Shown here: positions 1 through 6,694 of the stretch, piece after piece
How the letters are laid out: each line of letters starts with the position of its first letter
How positions within the stretch are numbered: the first letter of the stretch is position 1
From: Chitinophaga filiformis
Lineage (GTDB): Bacteria; Bacteroidota; Bacteroidia; Chitinophagales; Chitinophagaceae
NCBI RefSeq assembly: GCF_900102545.1
Contig: NZ_FNBN01000001.1
Span: forward strand, 1,194,221-1,258,220
Length of the DNA: 64,000 bases
Reading direction: 5' to 3'
Made by a program: the position numbers and the translations under genes
The notes under the pieces: model-generated
Told to the model about the DNA's origin: nothing
The model's database searches: none
The model's input: the letters and a program-made list of their open reading frames with translations, nothing else

Positions 1-759
1 CTCGGCACCAGCGTGGCAATACAGACAGTTGATCTGGTTGATACCGGCGTGTACTTTGTGTGAGTAGAAGATTGGCTGCTCAGGCATGTAGTCTTTCTGA
101 CGTCCCAGACCAATTGCACCGTTGATAGTGTAGTAACCACCTACGATGAACAGTAAAAGGATCACCAGGGCGATGTATGCTTTGTTCTTGTAGAATGGAA
201 CCGGTTCTGGAGTAGCAACACCATCCTTGTCAGCGGCCAGTTTGTTCAGGCTACTGTTGATCTGCATCAGGATCAGTGCTACAACTGCCAGGATCAGGGT
301 GATGATACCGAACAGCAGGCTGTTGTTACCACCTTCTTCACCAGCACCGGTAGTACCAGCTCCTGTTTGACCACCTGCATCAGTAGTAGTCGTAGCTCCT
401 CCCTTAGTAGCTTCATCAGCGATGTAAGCCAGGATATTATCGATATCCTCATCGGAGAAAGAAGGGAAAGCTGGCATTGCCTGCTTGCTATACTCATTGA
501 AGAGATTAACAGCATAAGGATCACCAGACGCGATCACAGAACCTGAGTTATGAATCCATTGGTGCAATAATTTCTTATCAGACCAACGCTCTTCCACACC
601 CTTCAGTGCGGGACCAGTAACTTTCTTGTGAACATTATGGCAGCTGGCGCAATTCTGCTGAAACAATGCCTTACCCTTGCCTGGATCCGCAGCCTGTACG
701 GACATGGATGCGATCATTGCAACGCATAGGACAAGAACACTCACAAAATGCTTGCGCAT
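1..759 (-). CDS. ActA-like multiheme cytochrome c of alternative complex III, N-terminal part (cut by window edge)
   Basis: The reading frame is open to base 1, so only 253 residues are visible. A signal peptide (about residues 1-23, ending VQA) is followed by a class I cytochrome c domain with heme motif CASCH (C37, C40, H41) and a likely axial Met in MPAF (M94). After a Gly/Thr-rich linker come two hydrophobic segments (about 147-165 and 194-211), then SHKVHAG and a second heme motif CLYCH (C244, C247, H248), where a multiheme region begins. In Bacteroidota this arrangement fits the ActA subunit of alternative complex III, which passes electrons from menaquinol towards terminal oxidases in the cytoplasmic membrane. 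The leading monoheme domain appears fused to the multiheme part. The rest of the operon would lie to the left of the window. A different membrane multiheme cytochrome is the main alternative. Confidence 0.8.
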   Translation of the reverse strand, partial: MRKHFVSVLVLCVAMIASMSVQAADPGKGKALFQQNCASCHNVHKKVTGPALKGVEERWSDKKLLHQWIHNSGSVIASGDPYAVNLFNEYSKQAMPAFPSFSDEDIDNILAYIADEATKGGATTTTDAGGQTGAGTTGAGEEGGNNSLLFGIITLILAVVALILMQINSSLNKLAADKDGVATPEPVPFYKNKAYIALVILLLFIVGGYYTINGAIGLGRQKDYMPEQPIFYSHKVHAGINQINCLYCHAGAE

Positions 760-830
760 AAGAATGGAAACACGACGATACACAGCCTATTTAGTTTAGA
801 TTTGACCTTAAGTTTCTTTAAAAGTGCTCA

Positions 831-863
831 CAAAAATAAGACACAATGTTGACAATTTATCAA
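831..863 (-). promoter_or_regulatory. Putative promoter of the ActA-like gene
   Basis: On the minus strand a TATTTTTG -7 element (831-838 on the plus strand as CAAAAATA) fits the Bacteroidota TAnnTTTG consensus. A possible -33 TTG lies at 861-863, 22 nt away, slightly longer than usual. It would leave a leader of roughly 65 nt before the ATG at 759. Confidence 0.4.
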
Positions 864-1158
864 CAATTATAAAAAAATCTTACTTGCATCACTCATTCCT
901 TTTCCCTATATATGACGCGGTAAAGCGGGTAATGGTCAATGCGTTTCGCATGAAAAAAAACATGATAAATGTCATGAATTAAGACACCCCGTCTCCGGTT
1001 TCATCGTTTCTCATATATATAATATGGTGTGTCTTTTTGAATGGTATTATTTTTGATTCAGCTGTTGCTTTTTTAACTCTCCAGTCTTCGTAGGTTTCCA
1101 TAATTAACCCCCTGCCGCCTGGAAAGTTCAAATACGCTCATAAATAAGACCAATTAGT
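864..1158. other. Divergent intergenic region, no gene seen
   Basis: This stretch separates the ActA-like gene (minus) from purN (plus). It is AT-rich, with short inverted repeats: CATGA (961-965) facing TCATG (972-976), and an ATGCG/GCAT pair near 940. No open frame, tRNA or strong terminator was seen. Confidence 0.5.
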
Positions 1159-1166
1159 TACTTTTG
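1159..1166 (+). promoter_or_regulatory. Putative -7 element upstream of purN
   Basis: TACTTTTG matches TAnnTTTG, 24 nt before the TTG start of purN. No convincing -33 TTTG is present at the expected spacing, so this is a partial promoter match. Confidence 0.4.
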
Positions 1167-1190
1167 CGCCGTCCTTAATACACAGATATT

Positions 1191-1757
1191 TTGAAAAATA
1201 TAGCCATCTTCGCCTCGGGAGCAGGTAGTAACGCACAAAAAATAATTGATCATTTCCGTCACTCGACCATTGCACGCGTATCTATGATACTTTGCAACAA
1301 GCCGGAAGCAGGCGTACTGAAGATAGCCGAAAAAGAAGGCATCCCCTCCATACTGATAGAGAAAGAACTGTTTTTCCGTACAGACCATTATATAAAGGTG
1401 TTACAACAGGCAGATACAGACCTGATCGTCCTGGCCGGTTTCCTTTGGAAAGTACCTGCCAACCTGGTACAGGCATTTCCGGACCGTATTATTAATATAC
1501 ATCCTGCCCTGTTACCCAAATATGGCGGCAAAGGTATGTATGGCCAGTTTGTACATGAAGCAGTGATCCTGGCGAAAGAGGCCGAAAGCGGCATTACCAT
1601 TCACTTCGTTAACGAAAAATATGATGACGGCGCAACCATCCTCCAGGAACGTTGTACCATCACCCCGGAAGATACTCCTGAGACGCTGGCAGCCAAAATT
1701 CACCTGCTTGAACACCAGTGGTACCCGGTAATTGTGGAACGATTATTGACCTCTTAA
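1191..1757 (+). CDS. purN: Phosphoribosylglycinamide formyltransferase (GART)
   Basis: A 188-residue protein of the usual PurN length. It transfers a formyl group from 10-formyltetrahydrofolate to GAR, the third step of purine synthesis, in the cytoplasm. The N-terminus has the GAR-binding loop SGAGSNA (residues 9-15). The catalytic motif NIHPALLP places N102 and H104, and the conserved Asp lies in YDDGATILQ (most likely D146), matching the N-H-D triad of the family. The start is TTG at 1191: no in-frame ATG precedes the conserved first strand MKNIAIFASG, and a -7 element lies just upstream. The gene stands alone between a cytochrome gene and an outer-membrane protein gene. Confidence 0.95.
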   Translation: MKNIAIFASGAGSNAQKIIDHFRHSTIARVSMILCNKPEAGVLKIAEKEGIPSILIEKELFFRTDHYIKVLQQADTDLIVLAGFLWKVPANLVQAFPDRIINIHPALLPKYGGKGMYGQFVHEAVILAKEAESGITIHFVNEKYDDGATILQERCTITPEDTPETLAAKIHLLEHQWYPVIVERLLTS

Positions 1758-1842
1758 TCAAAGGCTTTCAGCTCAGCTGTAGGCTTCCCCTTATGAACCT
1801 ACAACTCCCAACTGACTGCTGTCGTCAAATGCAGACAACTAT

Positions 1843-2505
1843 ATGAAAAAACCACTGCTTGTTATTTGCCTGTTATGCTTTAGTGTCATCACTGTTTCCG
1901 CACAGGACAAAAGTCCCTTTCGCCGGTCTACCTATATCAAGGTAAACCCCTCCCGGCTGATCAACGAACTGGAAGTCACCATAGAACAGGAACTCACCGA
2001 GAAGATAAGTCTCGAACTGGGAATAAGTGGTATCTATACTGACTATCCTGATTATATCCTGACAAAAAAGATAGATATCGGTCAGAAAAAGCCCAATATC
2101 AGTACCGAACAATTTGTAGACGGCAGAGGCCTTGGCTTCAGTGCCAGTTTACGCTGGTACCTCGTATCGAAGCAGGAAGATCTGTTTCGCGCCCAAGGAA
2201 CCTACTTCCAACCGGTGCTATTATATAAGAAGGTATTCTACCCCAACGACAAGGTGACCATTAATAATGGCACTTACGAGAATACAGGCGATAAAGACGT
2301 CTATGCCCTTCAACTTCTCCTGGGCCGGCAGATCAGGAAAGACAGATTTATTATAGATCCTTATGTCGGAGTAGGTGTCCGGATGAAAGTATATGACTAT
2401 AATAACTTTAATAATGACAACGGAATGGTTGGCACTAACGATGGAAGATTGATCAGTGTGCTCCCCAGCCTGCACCTGGGCGTTAAAATCGGCCTCAGAT
2501 TATAA
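1843..2505 (+). CDS. Hypothetical secreted protein, probable outer-membrane beta-barrel
   Basis: The 220-residue product opens with a clear Sec signal peptide (MKKPLLVICLLCFSVITVSAQ, cleavage after SAQ at about residue 21). The remainder is rich in alternating polar and aromatic residues, with segments such as ISLELGISGIYTDY, LGFSASLRWYLV, PYVGVGVRMKVYDY and LHLGVKIGLRL that look like amphipathic beta strands. The protein ends in a hydrophobic, Leu-terminated strand, as outer-membrane barrels often do. I cannot assign a named family; DUF3575-like small barrels are a possibility. It starts 85 bp after purN and could be cotranscribed with it or have its own promoter. Confidence 0.7.
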   Translation: MKKPLLVICLLCFSVITVSAQDKSPFRRSTYIKVNPSRLINELEVTIEQELTEKISLELGISGIYTDYPDYILTKKIDIGQKKPNISTEQFVDGRGLGFSASLRWYLVSKQEDLFRAQGTYFQPVLLYKKVFYPNDKVTINNGTYENTGDKDVYALQLLLGRQIRKDRFIIDPYVGVGVRMKVYDYNNFNNDNGMVGTNDGRLISVLPSLHLGVKIGLRL

Positions 2506-2553
2506 AAAACCAATGCCGCCCCCACACGGCACAGCACATTGCCAATTGTGTAC

Positions 2554-2561
2554 TACCTTTG
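2554..2561 (+). promoter_or_regulatory. Putative -7 element for the SCO-fur pair
   Basis: TACCTTTG fits TAnnTTTG. Transcription from here would begin near 2567. That places the TTG codon at 2539 upstream of the transcript and supports ATG 2584 as the SCO start. Confidence 0.5.
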
Positions 2562-2583
2562 TAGTGTAAAAACGACTGGCATT

Positions 2584-3216
2584 ATGTCTAAAAAGAATGT
2601 GTTCTATATTATATTCTTCGTGTTGCTCGCTATCGCCTTTCTTGGTTATTCAGGATATGTGCTAAAAGATGAGAAAGGCAGCTTCTTCGGAGAAGAAAAA
2701 TTACCCGTATTAGGGACCAATGGTCATATAGTTGGTGGATTCTCATTTACTAACCAGGAAGGGAAGACCATTACCAGCAAAGATGTAGAAGGGAAAATAT
2801 ACGTTGCGGAATACTTTTTCACTACCTGTACCGGCATTTGTCCGAAAATGAATGCCAACATGACAAAAGTATACGCGACTTACAAAGACGAGCCCCGCTT
2901 CCGCATATTATCCCACACCGTGGACCCCGAAACAGACAGTGTTCCTGTACTGAAGCAATATGCCGAAGAGCATGGCGCTGATCCTAAAAACTGGTGGTTC
3001 CTGACAGGTAGCAAAAAGGAGTTGTATAAATTAGCAAGAGCCGGATATTTGGTGGATGACGGCACCTATACCGGTGATGAAGATTTTGTACATACCCAGT
3101 GGTTTGCCCTCGTAGATGGAGAAGGACGTGTAAGAGGACTCTATGAAGGCACAAAGAAACCAGACGTGGACAAACTGATCGGGGACATATCCAGGTTGTT
3201 AAAGGAAGAAAAATAA
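2584..3216 (+). CDS. SCO1/SenC family copper chaperone / thioredoxin-like protein
   Basis: The 210-residue protein has an N-terminal membrane anchor (about residues 6-26) and a periplasmic thioredoxin fold. The copper-binding CxxxC motif CTGIC is at C82 and C86, and the conserved distal His is H170 in FVHTQWFALVD. SCO proteins deliver copper to the CuA site of cytochrome oxidase or keep its cysteines reduced. This suits a neighbourhood with a respiratory complex gene at the window start. I chose ATG 2584 because an upstream in-frame TTG (2539) precedes the -7 element. A Fur-type regulator begins 17 bp after the stop, so the two are probably cotranscribed. Confidence 0.9.
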   Translation: MSKKNVFYIIFFVLLAIAFLGYSGYVLKDEKGSFFGEEKLPVLGTNGHIVGGFSFTNQEGKTITSKDVEGKIYVAEYFFTTCTGICPKMNANMTKVYATYKDEPRFRILSHTVDPETDSVPVLKQYAEEHGADPKNWWFLTGSKKELYKLARAGYLVDDGTYTGDEDFVHTQWFALVDGEGRVRGLYEGTKKPDVDKLIGDISRLLKEEK

Positions 3217-3233
3217 ACTTATCTTATTTTATC

Positions 3234-3662
3234 ATGAGCAACAAGAACAAAGCAAGTATCACCGAATTGCTCCGGGCCAGTAAGCTCAGCATAACAGATA
3301 CCCGTGTGAAGATATTGGAGCTGTTCATGAACACCAACGGTGCACTTGAACATAGCAGCTTCGAGAAACTGGCCGGTCAGAGCTTCGACCGTGTGACAGT
3401 TTACCGCACCCTGCAAACATTTCTTGACAAAGGGATCATTCACAGCATCCCTACCACCGATACATCCATCCGCTATGCACTCTGTAAATCAGACTGCTCG
3501 GAACATGACCATCACGATCACCACGTTCACTTCAAATGTGAAGAATGCGGTGCCACCACCTGTCTTGAAGATACGGATGTACCAGAGATCAACTTACCGA
3601 AAGGCTACGCCATACATAATGTGGATGTAGTTGTAAGCGGGGTGTGTAAACAATGCAGATAA
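3234..3662 (+). CDS. Fur family metal-responsive transcriptional regulator
   Basis: The product has 142 residues, typical of Fur/Zur/PerR proteins. The N-terminal winged helix contains the recognition region FDRVTVYRTLQTF (51-63). A His-rich loop (HDHHDHHVHF, 91-100) belongs to the metal-sensing site. Two CxxC pairs (C102/C105 and C138/C141) form the structural zinc site. Such proteins repress metal-uptake or stress genes in the cytoplasm. The gene follows the copper chaperone SCO by 17 bp and ends at a strong bidirectional terminator. Whether it senses Fe, Zn or peroxide cannot be told from sequence. The dense His loop and two CxxC pairs lean slightly towards a Zur-like role. Confidence 0.9.
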   Translation: MSNKNKASITELLRASKLSITDTRVKILELFMNTNGALEHSSFEKLAGQSFDRVTVYRTLQTFLDKGIIHSIPTTDTSIRYALCKSDCSEHDHHDHHVHFKCEECGATTCLEDTDVPEINLPKGYAIHNVDVVVSGVCKQCR

Positions 3663-3668
3663 TTATTG

Positions 3669-3726
3669 ATCAGGGATAGTAAAAAAAAGCAGCGAGGTCT
3701 TCGCTGCTTTTTTTACTATCCCTGAT
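3669..3726. terminator. Strong bidirectional terminator between fur and the M3 peptidase gene
   Basis: A nearly perfect 26-bp inverted repeat (left arm 3669-3695, right arm 3701-3726) with a 5-nt loop and one extra A in the left arm. A-runs and T-runs in the arms let it act for both convergent genes. Confidence 0.9.
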
Positions 3727-3729
3727 GAC

Positions 3730-5454
3730 TTAACTGATCTTGTCGATCTCTTTCTGAACAAATTCTGCCAGCTCTTTTACATAAGCGGGAGAGAAGTCAA
3801 ACCTGATACCTGCGGCCTTATACAATTCCGGCAGGGTACGGGTGCTTCCCAGGCTAAGCGCTTTTACATAATTATCCAGCGCCTGCTGCTTGTTCTCTTT
3901 ATATTGTTTCCACATCGCGATAGCCCCTAACTGAGCAATACCGTATTCTATGTAATAGAAAGGTACTTCAAACAGGTGCAGCTGTCGCTGCCAGCCAATG
4001 GCCCTGTATGATTCCCAGCCGCTCCAGTCAACCACACCGGTGGAGAACTCATCCTGGATCCTGTTCCAGTTGGCTGTACGCTCCTCTACAGTATGATTGG
4101 GGTTCTCATACACCCAATGCTGGAATTTATCTATTGTAGCGATCCAGGGGAAAATCACGATAGCGCGTTCCAGCTGTTGCAGTTTCGCCCTGCGCAGCTC
4201 TTCCTCGTCGCTGAAAAAGATATTCCATGAATCCATTGTGAACAGCTCCATACTCATACTGGCCACTTCCGCTATCTCCATCGGATATTCCTTAAAGGCG
4301 CTGAGTGACAGGTCATGGCTCAGGAAGGAGTGTACCGCATGGCCGCCCTCATGCACCATGGTGGTCAGGTCTTTCATCTGGCCGGCTGCATTCATGAAGA
4401 TGAAAGGCACACCTGTTTCTGCCAGCGGACAGTTATACCCTCCGGGCGCTTTACCTTTACGGCTTTCCAGGTCCAGACGGCCCATTTTCTGCATCACACG
4501 CAGGCAATTGCCGAAGAATGGTCCCAGTTCATCAAAGCATTCAATGGCCTTATTTACCAGTTCTTCCCCGGTCTTGAAGGGCTCCAACGGTTTGATACCG
4601 GCAGGTTCTGCCTCCGAATCCCACGGTTTCAGCACATCCAGGCCCAGTTTTTTACGTTGTTTTTCCTGCAGACTTTTCACCAGTGGCAGAATATGCTCCC
4701 TGATGGCGGCATGGAACTGGAAACAATCTTCTTTTGTATAGTCAAAGCGGCCCAGGTCTTCAAACTTATAATCCCGATAGTTCTCAAAACCGGCATTCTT
4801 TGCCACCTGCGCCCTTTTCTGCACCAGTGAAGTATAGAGCTGGTCCAGGGTATCTTTATCTTCCATACGGCGGTTCGCCATCTTAGCAAACACTTCCTCT
4901 CTCAGGGCGCGGTCGCTGTTTTCCAGGAAACGGGCTGCCTGTTGCAGGGTGTATTCCTGTCCGTTTACCGTGATAGTCATTTTACCCGCAATAGCGCCGT
5001 ACTGTTGCGACTGTACGCTCAGTTCTGCCAGTATAGGCACGTTTTCTTCCCGGAACAGTTTTACCTGTTTCCGTACACTGCGGAGGTAAGTAGCATATAA
5101 GTCCTGGTCCAGGTCTTTCAGCCATTCGCTGGCCAGTAATTTTTTATTCAGGGCATCAGCATAAGGCTGCAGCTTAGGCTGGATTTCCATGCAGAAATAG
5201 GCAAATGCCTCTTCCAGCGATTTATCTGTCGTATCGCAGGTCATGCGTATCTGTCGCCAGCAAGCATCTTCACTGATGACGGCCTCCAGCTCACTGATAT
5301 CTTTCAGCCATTGTTCCAGGGCTCCCACACTTTCGAGCGGTCGTTGCTGCAGCTCTTCGAAATAAGGCCGCAATGCATCCCACGTCGTTACCGTAAAATT
5401 CTCCGGCAATAGCGTACGTGGCTGTTTCTCAATATTTGCGTCTAAAGTCTTCAT
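3730..5454 (-). CDS. M3 family oligoendopeptidase (PepF/thimet type)
   Basis: The 574-residue protein is close to the usual length of M3B oligopeptidases. The zinc motif HEGGH (H368, E369, H372) lies in MVHEGGHAVHSFLS, and a third ligand Glu is expected in the following EIAEVASMSME segment. There is no signal peptide, so it should act in the cytoplasm, trimming peptides of intermediate length. The ATG at 5454 opens the frame directly before MKTLDANIEKQ. A degenerate -7-like element (TGACTTTG on the minus strand, 5480-5487) lies just upstream, flanked by ATGCGC (5474-5479) and GCGCAT (5491-5496). The gene is convergent with fur across a shared terminator. Confidence 0.93.
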   Translation of the reverse strand: MKTLDANIEKQPRTLLPENFTVTTWDALRPYFEELQQRPLESVGALEQWLKDISELEAVISEDACWRQIRMTCDTTDKSLEEAFAYFCMEIQPKLQPYADALNKKLLASEWLKDLDQDLYATYLRSVRKQVKLFREENVPILAELSVQSQQYGAIAGKMTITVNGQEYTLQQAARFLENSDRALREEVFAKMANRRMEDKDTLDQLYTSLVQKRAQVAKNAGFENYRDYKFEDLGRFDYTKEDCFQFHAAIREHILPLVKSLQEKQRKKLGLDVLKPWDSEAEPAGIKPLEPFKTGEELVNKAIECFDELGPFFGNCLRVMQKMGRLDLESRKGKAPGGYNCPLAETGVPFIFMNAAGQMKDLTTMVHEGGHAVHSFLSHDLSLSAFKEYPMEIAEVASMSMELFTMDSWNIFFSDEEELRRAKLQQLERAIVIFPWIATIDKFQHWVYENPNHTVEERTANWNRIQDEFSTGVVDWSGWESYRAIGWQRQLHLFEVPFYYIEYGIAQLGAIAMWKQYKENKQQALDNYVKALSLGSTRTLPELYKAAGIRFDFSPAYVKELAEFVQKEIDKIS

Positions 5455-5604
5455 TCTACTAAAATAAGAAATTATGCGCCAAAGTCATGAGCGCATCGGG
5501 CCCCAAAACCATAAAAATGAGCCCTTAATCTACATCCCTAAGAGTTAGAATCCCTTTTGATACCTGTGGGTTGCTTACTGTAATTCATAGATAAACCATC
5601 CTCA

Positions 5605-5698
5605 AGCCATATATAACCCATATATAACCCATATCTTTTTAAATATGGGTTATATATGGGTCATATATGGCTTATATATGGGTTATATATGGGTTATC
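5605..5698. repeat. 11-bp periodic AT-rich repeat forming a 30-bp hairpin
   Basis: Copies of an 11-bp unit (TATATATGGGT and its complement) run in opposite directions on either side of a short centre. The left arm 5605-5634 pairs with 5643-5672 over 30 bp with one mismatch and an 8-nt loop (CTTTTTAA). Two further direct units follow to 5698. It lies between the M3 peptidase start and the DUF5606 terminator, outside any gene. Confidence 0.85.
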
Positions 5699-5853
5699 TC
5701 ACCGAATGCAGTATGGTAAAGCCCTTACAAGGACTGTTTAAAATACTGTCTATGTAACTATCTAATTATAAATCAAATGTGCATGGAGCTAATACTCAAT
5801 AACTGAGTTTTAAGTGGGGAGGGAGGGGGTACACAGGCATATCCGCATAAAAA
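5699..5853. other. Remainder of the 5.5-5.9 kb intergenic region
   Basis: Together with 5455-5604 this makes a gene-free interval around the AT-rich hairpin repeat. It holds a G-rich run (GGGGAGGGAGGGGG, around 5816-5829) but no open frame of note. Confidence 0.4.
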
Positions 5854-5884
5854 AGACGCTGTATGTTTCACACATACAGCGTCT
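5854..5884 (-). terminator. Intrinsic terminator of the DUF5606 gene
   Basis: A perfect 13-bp stem (5854-5866 with 5872-5884), a 5-nt loop, and a run of six U on the minus strand immediately after. Confidence 0.9.
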
Positions 5885-5908
5885 GATTTTATAAGGTGAG
5901 AATATCGA

Positions 5909-6568
5909 CTATTCTTCTGTTTTCTTCTTTTTAGGAGCAGCTTTTTTCTTAGGAGCTTCTTCTCCTTCAGCAGCAGGTGCTTCTTCTTTTTTCGCCTTCC
6001 CTTTCTTAGGCGCTTTTTCAGCGGGTGCCTCTTCAGTTGCTACCTCTTCAGCAGCATCTTTAGCGGCCGCTTTTTTGGGTTTAGCAGCTTTCTTGGCTGG
6101 TTTATCTTCTACTTCTGCTTCGGGAGCCGGGGATGCATCAGCAGCGAGGGCTGCGCCTTCCTGGCTTTCTTCAGCGGCTTCTTCAAACTTCAGCAGATCA
6201 TTCTTCTTGAGGATGGCATACCATTTTACCATCTTCTTCATATCGCTGACGTAAACCCTTTCTTCATCGAAAGTAGGGAACACGCTTTTAAAGTAAGACT
6301 TGATAGCATTATTGTCAGCTTTGGCATCCACCGGAGCTGTTTTGGATTCCTGGTCCTGCATGGCCTTAAATACTTCGGCCAGGTTCACGTTATCGCCGGT
6401 AGTGAAAACCTCAATACTTTCCAGCGGAGTGAAGTTATGGACACGGGAGCTCACAAATTTAGTGCTCTTATCTTCCAGAGATCTTACGATAGCGCCATCC
6501 TGTTTGCTGGCAATCAATTGAAACAAACCACCCAAACCGGTTACTGCAACTATTTCTCTATACTGCAT
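5909..6568 (-). CDS. DUF5606 domain protein with Lys/Ala/Glu-rich tail
   Basis: The N-terminal 130 residues (MQYREIVAVTGLGGLFQL..., then TKFVSSRVHNFTPLESIEVFT) match the DUF5606 domain as I know it from Bacteroidota. Its function is not established. From about residue 140 the protein becomes a low-complexity tail rich in Ala, Lys, Glu and Pro, with repeated PKKA/KKAA-type runs resembling histone H1-like tails. It could bind nucleic acid, but this is inference. I place the start at ATG 6568 rather than the in-frame TTG at 6574, because the family begins at MxxREIVAVTG. The gene has a textbook promoter (6589-6619) and its own terminator. Confidence 0.85.
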   Translation of the reverse strand: MQYREIVAVTGLGGLFQLIASKQDGAIVRSLEDKSTKFVSSRVHNFTPLESIEVFTTGDNVNLAEVFKAMQDQESKTAPVDAKADNNAIKSYFKSVFPTFDEERVYVSDMKKMVKWYAILKKNDLLKFEEAAEESQEGAALAADASPAPEAEVEDKPAKKAAKPKKAAAKDAAEEVATEEAPAEKAPKKGKAKKEEAPAAEGEEAPKKKAAPKKKKTEE

Positions 6569-6588
6569 GTTCAAATTTTTAAGAAGCG

Positions 6589-6619
6589 CAAATATAAAAA
6601 ATCGTTTCTATCCGACAAA
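6589..6619 (-). promoter_or_regulatory. Textbook Bacteroidota promoter of the DUF5606 gene
   Basis: On the minus strand TTTG (6616-6619) is followed after 19 nt by TATATTTG (6589-6596), a full match to the -33/-7 consensus. The predicted start point lies about 15 nt before the ATG at 6568. Confidence 0.85.
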
Positions 6620-6694
6620 TTGGAATAAGGCTGCCGGAGTAATTATTATTATTAATTGCTCCAATCAAGCATTTTTTTGACGGTATCAACTAAT

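Noticed and set aside
2539-2583. Longer N-terminus of the SCO protein from TTG 2539
   Set aside because: It would start upstream of the TACCTTTG -7 element and adds residues before a natural membrane anchor.
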